Positions 41,049 to 49,979 of a stretch of DNA of 64,000 nt are shown in pieces; position 1 is the stretch's first letter, and each line of letters starts with the position of its first letter. Position numbers and translations under genes: made by a program. The notes beneath the pieces were generated by a model. It was not told the origin of the DNA. It was given only the letters and a program-made list of their open reading frames with translations, and ran no database searches. The DNA lies in the NCBI GenBank assembly GCA_965204875.1, contig OZ242020.1:558001-622000 (forward strand), read 5' to 3'. The DNA is from Aldehydirespirator sp965204875 (GTDB lineage: Bacteria > Actinomycetota > Acidimicrobiia > Acidimicrobiales > Aldehydirespiratoraceae).

Positions 41049-43259
41049 CTAGCCCTGGGAGCTCCCGCCCGTGGGCACGGCCTCGGGATCGGCCGTGGCG
41101 CCGGGCTCCGCGGGCTCGTCCGGCTCGGCGGGCGGTTCGGGTTCGGGTTCAGCGGACGCAGGCCCCCGTGACACCAGCATCTCCACGACACTGTCCGCGG
41201 CTACAACCTCACCGCTGCCGGGCCGGAAGCCGATCACCTCACCGGCGGGCACCTCGGCACTGAACTCGAAGACCTCCAGAGGCCGCAAGCGAGCCAGGTA
41301 GAGCGCATCGCTGGCCGCGATGGGCGACCGGTCGTCGGGCAGCTCCGGGACCGCCCGGTCGGCGGGGCCGGCAGACACCAGCAGGCCCACGCTGCTGCCG
41401 ACCTCAAGCTCGTAGACCCCGCCGGCAACGTCGAGGCCGACGACCAGACCCGGCGGCACCACCTCGTCGTTGACGACCGTCTCGCCTCCCATCACGAGAC
41501 GCCCCTCCTCCAGATTCGCCGCGGCCTCACTCACGGTGCGTCCGTATATTTCGCTCGTCAGCGGTGACAAGCGCACCAACGGATCCCCCAGCGACACGAA
41601 AAGCCGAAGGGTCGCGCCCTCACCGAGGGAGGTTCCGGCTGCGGGATCGCTGCGCACCACCTCGCCACGGCTCGTGCCCGGCTCGCGCACCAGTACCTCC
41701 TGCACGCTCCAGCCGAGTTCCGCGACCGTGCCCGCCGCCGCCGACCGATCACTGCCGGCAAGCTCGGGCACCGGCACGGTCTCGGGTCTGGTCGCGATCC
41801 AGGCCCAGGCACCGGCCGCGACAGCGCCCACCGCCAGCAACACCGCCAGCACGAGCCCGGGCCAGCGGTGCAGCCTCTCGTCGAAGCCTTCCGAACGCAC
41901 CGGTGCCGGGGGCTGCTGCGCCGGGCGAACCGCATCCCCCAGCGCCAGCACCGGCTCGCTCCCGGCGGGAACCGCTACGGCAAGGGGGTCGGGACGCGGC
42001 AGCAGGCGCGCCACGCGCAGGAACTCCGACAAAAGCCCCGCCGCGTCGAGTTGCTCGGCGGGATCTGTGGCGCTGGCACGCACGAGCACGGATCCCAGCG
42101 GCCCGAGCAGAACCGGGTAGGCCAGGGACGCCTCGTCGGCGCCGATTGCCGGGGCACGCCTGCCCGTGACCGCCTCGCGAACGATCATGGCCAGGTCGCG
42201 GACATCGCGCTGCATGTCCTCCGGCGTGTGCCGGGGTGCCGCATCGGCGCTGCCATCATGGTCAGCCAGGTCGGACCGCGGGTCTTGGAACACGTCCGCG
42301 TCGTTGCCGGCGCCGGCCTCCTCATCGAGGCCCCAGGTCTCCACGTCCCACACCTCGGTGTCCCAAGCGTCGTCGTCGGCGTTCCAGGCACCGAACCCCG
42401 AATCCAGATCCAGCGACGCCGCCGGGTCGGAATCCGTGTCACCGGAATCAGCGACTCTGTCGTCACTGTCAGAACCGGCGGCCACACCGGGATCAGATGG
42501 ATCGTTGGCATCAGCGGGATCGGTGGCCTCTCCGGAACCGTCACCCTCGAAAGCGTCGGTGGCCTCTCTGGAGTCATCTGCCTCGACGCGGTCAGGTGTC
42601 TCAACAGGGTCAACGGTCTTCCCAGGACTGTCACGGTCGCCGGGATCGGTGCCGAGGTTGGCCGATCCGGTCTGGGCCTGCTGCGTGCCGATAGCGGCGC
42701 GGCCATCGCCACCATCGGGGGACGTCTTCGAGGCCGCTGCGACGGCAGCTGACACACCGAGATCAGATACGAACACCCTCGCCTGCGAGTCGAAGATGAT
42801 GCTCGATGCGGCCAGACCGCAATAGGCGCGACCGGCCCGGTGGATGTTCACGAGCGCCCTGGCGACCTCCAAGCCCACAGAGAGCGCCTGCGACAGGGTG
42901 AGCCGGTGCTCGGCGGCGAGCATGTCCGCGAAGCTGCCACCGGTGAGGTGCTCGGTAACCACGTGGGGAACCGGCTCTAGCCCCCAGTCGTACACGGGCA
43001 GCAGCCGCGGCAGGCTGAGCGCCGCGGCTGCGCGCATCTCCTGCTCGAAGCACTGCCTGAACGCCTCGTCGGCCGCCAACTCTTCGCGCAGGATCTTCAC
43101 TGCCACACGGCGGCGCAGCGTCAGGTCCTCGGCGGTATAGACCCTTGCGTTGGCGCCCGTCCCGACCAGTTCCAGCAGCCTGTACCGGCCGCGCAGCGTG
43201 CGGTCGGACTCCGTGCCAGGCACCATGGACGCCACGGTATCGGCAGGTACCGTGGCCAT
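41049..43259 (-). CDS. Membrane PASTA protein with a degenerate Ser/Thr kinase domain (pseudokinase)
   Basis: The 736-residue protein has a PknB-type N-lobe with LVGTGANARVYTAEDL and the ATP-binding Lys in VAVKILREE (Lys55). The catalytic loop is broken: where kinases have HRDxKxxN, it has HRAGRAYCGLAASSII, losing Asp and Asn, and DFG reads SDLG. About 160 acidic residues (roughly 176-335, Asp/Glu/Ser/Thr rich) replace the activation segment before the C-lobe helix QRDVRDLAMIVREAVTGR. A transmembrane helix follows at about 466-489, then PASTA-like extracellular repeats and a Pro/Glu tail. I infer a non-catalytic cell-wall sensor or scaffold. ATG 43259 was chosen; 43226 is possible. Confidence 0.8.
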   Translation of the reverse strand: MATVPADTVASMVPGTESDRTLRGRYRLLELVGTGANARVYTAEDLTLRRRVAVKILREELAADEAFRQCFEQEMRAAAALSLPRLLPVYDWGLEPVPHVVTEHLTGGSFADMLAAEHRLTLSQALSVGLEVARALVNIHRAGRAYCGLAASSIIFDSQARVFVSDLGVSAAVAAASKTSPDGGDGRAAIGTQQAQTGSANLGTDPGDRDSPGKTVDPVETPDRVEADDSREATDAFEGDGSGEATDPADANDPSDPGVAAGSDSDDRVADSGDTDSDPAASLDLDSGFGAWNADDDAWDTEVWDVETWGLDEEAGAGNDADVFQDPRSDLADHDGSADAAPRHTPEDMQRDVRDLAMIVREAVTGRRAPAIGADEASLAYPVLLGPLGSVLVRASATDPAEQLDAAGLLSEFLRVARLLPRPDPLAVAVPAGSEPVLALGDAVRPAQQPPAPVRSEGFDERLHRWPGLVLAVLLAVGAVAAGAWAWIATRPETVPVPELAGSDRSAAAGTVAELGWSVQEVLVREPGTSRGEVVRSDPAAGTSLGEGATLRLFVSLGDPLVRLSPLTSEIYGRTVSEAAANLEEGRLVMGGETVVNDEVVPPGLVVGLDVAGGVYELEVGSSVGLLVSAGPADRAVPELPDDRSPIAASDALYLARLRPLEVFEFSAEVPAGEVIGFRPGSGEVVAADSVVEMLVSRGPASAEPEPEPPAEPDEPAEPGATADPEAVPTGGSSQG

Positions 43260-43276
43260 TGATGACCGCCAGGCCC

Positions 43277-43389
43277 GACGCGCCGATGATCGAAGACGCT
43301 GAGACGGCGACCGCGGTGGTGGTGCTGGTAGCCGCTGCGGGTGCCGTGCTCGGACGCGCCGATGATCGAAGACGCTGAGACGGCGACCG
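43277..43389. repeat. 76-bp tandem duplication over a translation start
   Basis: A 37-bp stretch beginning GACGCGCCGATGATCGAAGA occurs at 43277-43313 and 43353-43389. Both copies hold the ATG and first codons (MIEDAETAT) of the next gene. The first copy leads to a 30-codon frame with VVVLVAAAGAVLG; the second opens the membrane protein gene. Confidence 0.88.
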
Positions 43390-43913
43390 TGCTGCCGGAA
43401 GTCCCTTCCATTACCAACGGCAGCCACGGCCCCTGCGACCCCGCCGGTGGTGACGTTCAGCATCGGGAGTCGTTGCGGGGCGCGAGGCGGATGCGGGCCC
43501 TCATCGCGGCGCTGGCCGCGGCCGGCGTCGCCGCGCTGGTGATAGCCGCGCTGGTGGGTTCCGGGGGGCCGAGCACCGGCGGCAGTGCGGTCACGGCGGG
43601 CCCGGCGGTGGACCGGGTGATTCCCGAGCCCGGCGACGAGGTGCTGCAGCAGCAGCGTGTGGGGGTGGTGCTGGACCCGCGTTACCGGCTCACGTCGCTC
43701 GTCGTTTATCCGAACGACCGCCTCAGCGGCGGTGTCAACGTATTCGACGAGGTGGTTCAGATTGCCGGGCTCAACTCCTTCGAGTTCGCCCCCGGCGAGG
43801 GGCGCCTGCTCGAGTCGCTGTCGCCCGACACGAACTGCGTGCGCGCCACCTTCGTACTGATCGCGCGCCCCGAGGAGTCCGACACCACCCAATGGTGCTT
43901 CCAGGTGTCCTGA
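43362..43913 (+). CDS. Conserved-looking single-pass membrane protein of unknown function
   Basis: The 183-residue product begins MIEDAETATVLPEVPSITNG, has one transmembrane helix (ALIAALAAAGVAALVIAALV, about residues 46-65) and an extracytoplasmic domain of about 115 residues with two Cys residues that could form a disulfide (one in TNCVRATFV, one in TQWCFQVS). A later ATG at the start of MRALIAALAAAG is possible and would put the helix at the N-terminus as a signal anchor. It diverges from the PASTA pseudokinase gene. No family is recognised. Confidence 0.6.
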   Translation: MIEDAETATVLPEVPSITNGSHGPCDPAGGDVQHRESLRGARRMRALIAALAAAGVAALVIAALVGSGGPSTGGSAVTAGPAVDRVIPEPGDEVLQQQRVGVVLDPRYRLTSLVVYPNDRLSGGVNVFDEVVQIAGLNSFEFAPGEGRLLESLSPDTNCVRATFVLIARPEESDTTQWCFQVS

Positions 43914-43926
43914 CTGCTGTTGCGGG

Positions 43927-45459
43927 CTACTCGGGGCTGTTGCCGCGTGCGAGGCGCTTGAGCCGTTCGAGGTCTGCTGTGCTCTCCATCTCGATGACCG
44001 CGTGCACGGGCCTGCCCGCGCCGACCACCGCTTCCAGGGCGCGCTGCCCGGCGGTGTTGGGGGCCGGGCGGTTGGTGGTCAGCAGCACCAGAGGGTCACG
44101 ATCAGAGCGCGAGTGAAGCACGGCCGCTCTGCCTATCGCCTTCCAGAGCGTGTCCGTGCGGCGCAATCCGGGCCGCCGACTGACGCTGAAGGCCCCTGAT
44201 ACATCGAAGAGCCATTTCTTGGCCTTCAGGTCGACCGCAGTGAAGTTGACCTCCACGCCACCGGGGAACGGGACTTTCTCTTGTATCTCGCCGAACCCAC
44301 ATTCGGCCAGCACTGCCCGCGCCTTCTGCTGAGCCTTGCGCCCCTCGCGCACAGCGCGCGCCTGAAAGTCCTCACCGGTGGCCCCGTTGCTGTGACCGGC
44401 GCTGCCAGCGTGGTCGACTGAGCCGTTGGCGCGCGGCTCCAGAGCCTCGCCGGGGTCTGCGAAGAGGCGGCCCGGCCCGTTGCCGCCGGCCGCGCTCGCC
44501 TCCCAGCGCTGGGCGAGCGTTCCGGCCTTGATCCGATTGCGTTCGGCCTCGACACGCGCAGAGGCCAGTTCGATGTAGGTGCCTTCGGTGTCGAAGCCGA
44601 CGTAGTGGCGACCTGTGCGAACCGCGGCCACGGCGGTGGTGCCTGAACCCATGAACGGGTCGAGCACGAGGTCGCCCCGGTAGGTGTACAGATCGATCAG
44701 GCGCTCGGGCAGCTCCACAGGGAAGGGTGCGGGGTGGCCGACCCGGGTGGCCGAATCGGCCGGTAGGTACCACAGGTCGGTGGTGGCCTCCATGAACTCG
44801 TCAGCGTTGGCGGTGCCCTCCGACGGCCACGCACCGGCGGCACGCTCGGCCGCTCGCAGCGCCCGGTCGAAGCGACCCTTGGAGGCGATCACCACCCGCT
44901 CGGTGAGATCGCGCAGCACCGGATTCGCCGGTCGGCCGAAGCTGCCCCAGGCGCAGTTGCCGCCGGCGCCGAGAGCCTTCTGCCATATCACCTCGCCGCG
45001 CAGCAGCAGGCCCAGTTCGTCCTGCAGGATGCGGATCACGTCAGCGGAGAGCGACCGGTAGGGGCGGCGGCCCAGATTGGCGACGTTCACCGCGATCCGC
45101 CCGCCGGGCTCGAGCTTGCGCACGCACTCGGCGAACACGTCGTGCAGCATCTGCAGGTAGTCGGTGTAGCTGGCCGGTACATGCCCTTGCCCCACCGCCG
45201 CCTCGTACTCCTTGCCCGCGTAGTACGGCGGCGAGGTCACGACCAGCGCCACGGAGTTGTCGGCCACCCGGCCGGCGTCCATGCGGCGTGCGTCAGCCAC
45301 CCACATCTCGTCACGGCAGGCGTGGCGCGCGATCTCTGAGTCCTCGCTGATCTGCGGGGCAGCGAACCGCCCATAGAAGGCGGAGGCGTCGTGGCCCTCC
45401 CGCCGGCCCACGCCAAAGCTCGACGTGAAGGTCCCACTGCGCGGCGGAGACGTGCTCAT
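43927..45459 (-). CDS. Orphan beta-class DNA methyltransferase with C-terminal extra domain
   Basis: The 510-residue protein methylates an exocyclic amino group (N4-cytosine or N6-adenine). Catalytic motif IV, VTSPPYYAGKEY (near residue 74), precedes the AdoMet motif I region, LDPFMGSGTTAVAA (near 257), the beta-class order. After a variable linker, about 130 residues (VEVNFTAVDLKAKKWLFDVS, then LVLLTTNRPA and AVIEMEST) look like an alpha/beta domain reminiscent of restriction nuclease folds but without a clear ExK. No cognate nuclease gene lies nearby. It could be an epigenetic regulator or a fused restriction-modification relic. Confidence 0.82.
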   Translation of the reverse strand: MSTSPPRSGTFTSSFGVGRREGHDASAFYGRFAAPQISEDSEIARHACRDEMWVADARRMDAGRVADNSVALVVTSPPYYAGKEYEAAVGQGHVPASYTDYLQMLHDVFAECVRKLEPGGRIAVNVANLGRRPYRSLSADVIRILQDELGLLLRGEVIWQKALGAGGNCAWGSFGRPANPVLRDLTERVVIASKGRFDRALRAAERAAGAWPSEGTANADEFMEATTDLWYLPADSATRVGHPAPFPVELPERLIDLYTYRGDLVLDPFMGSGTTAVAAVRTGRHYVGFDTEGTYIELASARVEAERNRIKAGTLAQRWEASAAGGNGPGRLFADPGEALEPRANGSVDHAGSAGHSNGATGEDFQARAVREGRKAQQKARAVLAECGFGEIQEKVPFPGGVEVNFTAVDLKAKKWLFDVSGAFSVSRRPGLRRTDTLWKAIGRAAVLHSRSDRDPLVLLTTNRPAPNTAGQRALEAVVGAGRPVHAVIEMESTADLERLKRLARGNSPE

Positions 45460-45500
45460 GGTCTCACAAACCTAGCCACGCCGGCGCCGCGGGCGGGGGT

Positions 45501-47675
45501 TCAACTCTCGGCCGCTGGCGTGGCTTCGGGGAGGTTGCCGGTCTCGAGCAGGATCTTGAAGGCTGCCTCGTCGATGACGGGCACGCCGAGGCTCTCGGCC
45601 TTGCGCAGCTTGGACGCGCCCGCGTCGCTGCCCGCCACCAGGGCGGCGGTGCGGCCGGAGACGTTGGCCGGTGATGTGCCGCCGCGCTCGGAGATGGCCT
45701 GCCGGGCCTGCTCGCGGTTGAGGCTCGTGAGCGTGCCGGTCACCACGACCGCTCGACCCGCCAGGGTCTGCGGGCGCGCCGCGGCGCCTGCGGCATCTGC
45801 TCGCACGTCACGCATGCTCACCCCGGCGTCACGCAGGCGCTCGACGAGATCGAGGTTGCGGGGCTCGTCGAAGAAATCTCTCACCGAGGCTGCGATGATC
45901 GGTCCGAACCCCTCGACGGCGGCGAGCGTTTCTGTGTCGGCCGCGATGATGCTGTCCATGTCACCGAAGGCACCTGCCAGGGTCTCGGCGTTGACCCTGC
46001 CGATCTCGGGGATGCGCAGCGCGAAGATCAGCCGGCCCAGAGCGCGCCGCTTGCTCTCCTCGATCGACTTGCGCAGGTTGCCGACCGAGATCGCCCCGAA
46101 GCCCTCCATGGCACCGATCCGCTCGAAGTCCAGGGAGTACAGCCCGGCGACGTCGCTCAGCAGGCCGCCGCTGACGAAGCGGTCGATGTTGCGCTCACCG
46201 AGAAACTCGATGTCCATGGCGTTGCGGCTCACGTAGTGCTCGATGCGGCCCCTCACCTGGCGGGGACACGTGTAGTTGGTGCAGAACGTTGCGGAGGCGC
46301 CCTCGGCCCGCTGCAGCGCCTCACCGCACACTCCACAGTTGCGGGGGAACACCCAGGGCTGCGACTGCGGGAGGCGCTCGGAGAGCACCGGGCCGACCAC
46401 CTCGGGGATCACCTCGCCGGCCCGGCGCACGATGACGGTGTCGCCGATCCTGACGTCCTTGGCGGCCACCTGATCCTCGTTGTGGAGAGTGGCGGTGCCC
46501 ACCGTCACGCCGCCCACGAAGACCGGCTCCAGGCGGGCGAACGGCGTGGCCTGGCCCGACGGCCCGATGGACACCTCGATGTCGAGCAGCCTCGTGGTTC
46601 GCTCCTCCGGCGGGAACTTGTAGGCGATGGCCCAGCGCGGCGCCTTGGCGTCCACTCCCAGCCGAGTCTGGGTCGGCAGGTCGTCGATCTTGACCACCAT
46701 GCCGTCGAACTCGTAGTCGAGGTCGTGGCGGCGGCCCTCGAAGCGCGTCACGAGACGCTCCACGGCGTCCAGATCGGCCAGCCGCTCCATGTGCCCGTCG
46801 ACCGGCAGGCCCAGCGACTTCAGCCATCGCAGCGTCTCGAAGTGCGACGCGATGCTCGAGGCCGGCTCGACATGACCGAGCTGGTAGCACCAGAACGACA
46901 GGCCGCGCTCGGCCGTGACTCGGGCATCCTTCTGGCGCAGCGATCCTGCCGCGGCGTTGCGGGGGTTGACGTATGGCTTATCGCCACGCTCGGCCTGGCG
47001 GGCGTTGAGCCGCTCGAAGGCCGACAGGCGCAAAAAGACCTCGCCGCGAACCTCGAGCACCGCCGGAGCCGGCGAGTCCGAAGCAAGGCGCAGCGGGACA
47101 TCCGCGATGGTGCGCACCGAATGGGTCACGTCCTCGCCCACCTGGCCGTCGCCGCGGGTTGCGGCCCGCACCAGCACACCGTTCTCGTAGCGCACCGCGA
47201 TGGCGAGCCCGTCGAACTTCAGCTCCACGGTGTAGGGGTGTGCGCTGTTGAACAGACGGCTGTCGCCGGCTCCGGACTCGCCCGGCTCCGGCCCGGCGTC
47301 AACCAGTGCCCGGAGCACGCGCCCGTTCCAGGCTCGCAACTCTGCGAGATCGAGGGCGTTGTGCAGCGACATCATTGGTGGGGAATGCGACACGGGAGCG
47401 AAGGCCGCGCTGTCAGGCGGTGCCCCTACCCGCTGCGTGGGCGAGGCCGGATGCACCAGCTCGGGGTGCAACTCCTCGAGGCTGCGCAGCTCGCGCATCA
47501 GGGCGTCGAAGTCGCCGTCGGGGATCTCCGGTCTGCCCACGAAGTACAGCGCCGAGTGGTGGTTCAACAGCGCCTGAAGCCGGCGAACCCTTGCTGCGGA
47601 AACCGCCGGGTCCGGAGCTGGCTGCGCTGCGCTCGTCGCTGCGCCGACACCACCTGCAACCTCGGTATCTGACAT
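45501..47675 (-). CDS. ligA: NAD-dependent DNA ligase
   Basis: LigA seals nicks in DNA using NAD+. The 724-residue protein has the nucleotidyltransferase Lys in TVELKFDGLAIAVRYENG (Lys153), the NAD-binding Ia region ALLNHHSALYFVGRPEIPDG, the OB-fold, a four-Cys zinc finger (CGVCGEAL...CTNYTCP), helix-hairpin-helix repeats and a C-terminal BRCT domain (VVVTGTLTSLNREQARQAIS). Family-typical Lys in ELKxDG is kept although the next residue is Phe, not Ile/Val/Leu. Length is normal. Confidence 0.97.
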   Translation of the reverse strand: MSDTEVAGGVGAATSAAQPAPDPAVSAARVRRLQALLNHHSALYFVGRPEIPDGDFDALMRELRSLEELHPELVHPASPTQRVGAPPDSAAFAPVSHSPPMMSLHNALDLAELRAWNGRVLRALVDAGPEPGESGAGDSRLFNSAHPYTVELKFDGLAIAVRYENGVLVRAATRGDGQVGEDVTHSVRTIADVPLRLASDSPAPAVLEVRGEVFLRLSAFERLNARQAERGDKPYVNPRNAAAGSLRQKDARVTAERGLSFWCYQLGHVEPASSIASHFETLRWLKSLGLPVDGHMERLADLDAVERLVTRFEGRRHDLDYEFDGMVVKIDDLPTQTRLGVDAKAPRWAIAYKFPPEERTTRLLDIEVSIGPSGQATPFARLEPVFVGGVTVGTATLHNEDQVAAKDVRIGDTVIVRRAGEVIPEVVGPVLSERLPQSQPWVFPRNCGVCGEALQRAEGASATFCTNYTCPRQVRGRIEHYVSRNAMDIEFLGERNIDRFVSGGLLSDVAGLYSLDFERIGAMEGFGAISVGNLRKSIEESKRRALGRLIFALRIPEIGRVNAETLAGAFGDMDSIIAADTETLAAVEGFGPIIAASVRDFFDEPRNLDLVERLRDAGVSMRDVRADAAGAAARPQTLAGRAVVVTGTLTSLNREQARQAISERGGTSPANVSGRTAALVAGSDAGASKLRKAESLGVPVIDEAAFKILLETGNLPEATPAAES

Positions 47676-47766
47676 GCGGCGAGCTTACCGGCCGCCTGTT
47701 CGCGCCTCCGGAAGACCGGTACCGGGGCCGCGCTCGCCCCGGCGCGGCGATGGCACACTTGCCGGC

Positions 47767-48675
47767 GTGCGGCTTGCGGCGAAGAAGGCGATGCGGAAGC
47801 TCGTCAGCGTGCGGGGCGCGGCCGTGGCGACATGGATCGTGACCGCGGCGACGGCTCCGGCCGGCGGCGCGCTGCCCCCAGCGCTCTACCCCGGCGGCGC
47901 GGCGGGGCGCGTTGCGGTCACGGTCGGCCTGTGGTTCGCCTTCGCGGTGGTGCTCGCCGCGCTGCTGCTCGGTGGACCGCGGGCGCTCACAGTGGTGCGC
48001 ATCGCCGTTCCCGCCGCCGCTGCGGTCGAGGCGTGGGCGCTCGGTGCCGGGCCGTCGCTGGGCGATGCCGCGGCCGTCACGGCCGCGGCCGCGGCGCTTG
48101 TTTGCGCCTTCACGGTGCTGCTGCCCGCCTACGGCGAGGCCCAGGTGGACGCCGCCAGCTACGGCGACGAGCGGCGCTTCCTGCTGCGGCCGCCGGGCCC
48201 GGCGCTGTTGACCCTGGTCGTCCCACTGTGGGCGATGTCGGCGGCGGGCGCGGTGGCCGGACCGCTGCTGCTGGCCCGCGGTGCCTGGGTGGCGGGTGCG
48301 GTGGCCTGTGCCGCCTGGCTTCCCGCGGCGGCTCTCGGTGCCCACTCCCTGTTCCGGCTGTCGACTCGCTGGCTCGTGTTCGTGCCCAACGGGCTGGTGG
48401 TGCACGACCATCTGGCCGTGGCGGAGCCGCTGCCGCTGGCCCGCCGCGGCATCGCCTCGCTCGGACCGGCCCCCGCGGACACCTCGGCAGCCGATCTGAC
48501 GGCGCAGTCGTTCGGCATCGCCCTGGAGTTGCGCCTCAACGAGCCGGTGACAGCCAGGGTCAGGGTGGGACGGAAACTCAGCGAGGAGCGCGCGCTCACC
48601 TCCATCCTCGTCTCGCCCAGCCGCCCGGCCGCGGTGATGCGCACCGCTGAGCGCCGCGGCACCAAGCTCAGCTAG
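47767..48675 (+). CDS. Polytopic membrane protein of unknown function
   Basis: The product (302 residues from GTG 47767) begins VRLAAKKAMRKLVSVRG and has six or so hydrophobic helices in the first 200 residues (for example VAVTVGLWFAFAVVLAALLL). A cytoplasmic domain follows, with RLSTRWLVFVPNGLVVHDHL and ELRLNEPVTARVRVGRKLSE. Similar proteins occur in actinobacteria without assigned function. No Shine-Dalgarno sequence precedes the GTG, so leaderless translation is possible. It is divergent from ligA. Confidence 0.7.
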   Translation: MRLAAKKAMRKLVSVRGAAVATWIVTAATAPAGGALPPALYPGGAAGRVAVTVGLWFAFAVVLAALLLGGPRALTVVRIAVPAAAAVEAWALGAGPSLGDAAAVTAAAAALVCAFTVLLPAYGEAQVDAASYGDERRFLLRPPGPALLTLVVPLWAMSAAGAVAGPLLLARGAWVAGAVACAAWLPAAALGAHSLFRLSTRWLVFVPNGLVVHDHLAVAEPLPLARRGIASLGPAPADTSAADLTAQSFGIALELRLNEPVTARVRVGRKLSEERALTSILVSPSRPAAVMRTAERRGTKLS

Positions 48676-48781
48676 ACGCCGGCAGCGGGGCGAGCGGCGC
48701 GCCGCCCGGCCCTGGCGGCGGTGTCGTCCGCGAGCGGCCCGACATCCGCAGGCCGCCCGCTATTGACCCGCTTCGCCGTCG

Positions 48782-49978
48782 TCAGGCAACGGCGCTCGAG
48801 CCGGGCCTGGCGGCGGTTCCTCCGCCCACGACGATGTCGCCGCTATAGGCAACGACGCTCTGGCCGGCGGCCACGGCCCGGCGCGGCTCGGACCACCTGA
48901 CCGAGACACCGCCGGGATCCACCGTCGCCGAGCCGGTCCTGCCGTGGGCGGAGGTCTGCACTTCCAGCGGGCCCTGCACGGGGCTTGCTGCCCAGCGCCA
49001 GGACTCCAGCGGTGTGGACGTGCAATCCAGCGCCTCCCTGCCGCCCACCGTCACCCTCGCCGCAGCGGCGTCAACATCGAGCACGTACTGCGGCGGGCCG
49101 CCACCGGGCGCTCCAAGACCCCGGCGCTGGCCGACGGTCACCAGTTCCAGCGCCTCGACCGAACCGCGCCGGCGGCCCGCGGAGTCCACAACCTCGGCAG
49201 GTCTCAGCGGGATGCGATCCGAGAGGAAGGCCCTGCGGCCGGCCGAGGCGGTGATGAAGCACACGTCCTGGCTGTCGGGCTTGGCCGCGGTCACCAACCC
49301 GCGCCGGCGGGCCGCTCGGCGCACCTCGTCCTTGGTCATCGCCCCCACCGGCAGCAGCAGCCGGGCCAGCACCGGCCCGTCGAGCATGTGAAGGACGTAG
49401 GACTGGTCCTTGCGACGGTCTGCGCCGCGTGCCACGCGACGCCCGGCGGTGGTGGACACGACCCGTGCGTGGTGCCCGGTGGCCAGCATGTCGAAACCGA
49501 GGGCCTCGGCCCGGCGCAACAAGCGGCCAAACTTCAGGTGGCGGTTGCACTCCACGCACGGGTTGGGGGTGCGGCCCGCCATGTGGTCGGCAACGTAGGG
49601 GGCGACGACACGACGCTCGAAGTCGTCACCGAAGTTGAAGACGTGATGCTCGATGCCGAGCTGGTTGGCCACCCAGCGAGCGTCGTCGACGTCGGACACC
49701 GAGCAGCAGCCCGTGTCGCTGGGCCCGCCCCACAGCTTCATGGTGACACCCGCAACATCGTGTCCCGCCTCGAGCAGCAGGGCCGCGGCCAGCGACGAGT
49801 CCACACCGCCCGACATGGCCACAAGCACCCTGCACACCCCGGATGCCCCGGATGACCCGGATGCCGCGCCGTCCATGCCAGCCATCGCAGCAGCGGTCAC
49901 ACCATCGGCGCCGGCACCCGCCACAGCAGCTGAGCCGCACACGCCGGCACTTCCCGAGGCCGGTGCCGCGCCGTGCAT
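48782..49978 (-). CDS. mnmA: tRNA-specific 2-thiouridylase
   Basis: MnmA thiolates U34 of certain tRNAs, receiving sulfur from the cysteine desulfurase encoded directly upstream. The 398-residue sequence has the PP-loop RVLVAMSGGVDSSLAAALLL, the catalytic Cys in NPCVECNRHLKFG, GHHARV, KDQSYVLHML and the second Cys in PDSQDVCFI. The first 50 residues are a Gly/Ala/Ser-rich extension (for example VAGAGADGVTAAAMAGMDGA). ATG 49978 is separated from the desulfurase stop codon by one base; later ATGs would trim the extension. Confidence 0.95.
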   Translation of the reverse strand: MHGAAPASGSAGVCGSAAVAGAGADGVTAAAMAGMDGAASGSSGASGVCRVLVAMSGGVDSSLAAALLLEAGHDVAGVTMKLWGGPSDTGCCSVSDVDDARWVANQLGIEHHVFNFGDDFERRVVAPYVADHMAGRTPNPCVECNRHLKFGRLLRRAEALGFDMLATGHHARVVSTTAGRRVARGADRRKDQSYVLHMLDGPVLARLLLPVGAMTKDEVRRAARRRGLVTAAKPDSQDVCFITASAGRRAFLSDRIPLRPAEVVDSAGRRRGSVEALELVTVGQRRGLGAPGGGPPQYVLDVDAAAARVTVGGREALDCTSTPLESWRWAASPVQGPLEVQTSAHGRTGSATVDPGGVSVRWSEPRRAVAAGQSVVAYSGDIVVGGGTAARPGSSAVA

Positions 49979-49979
49979 G

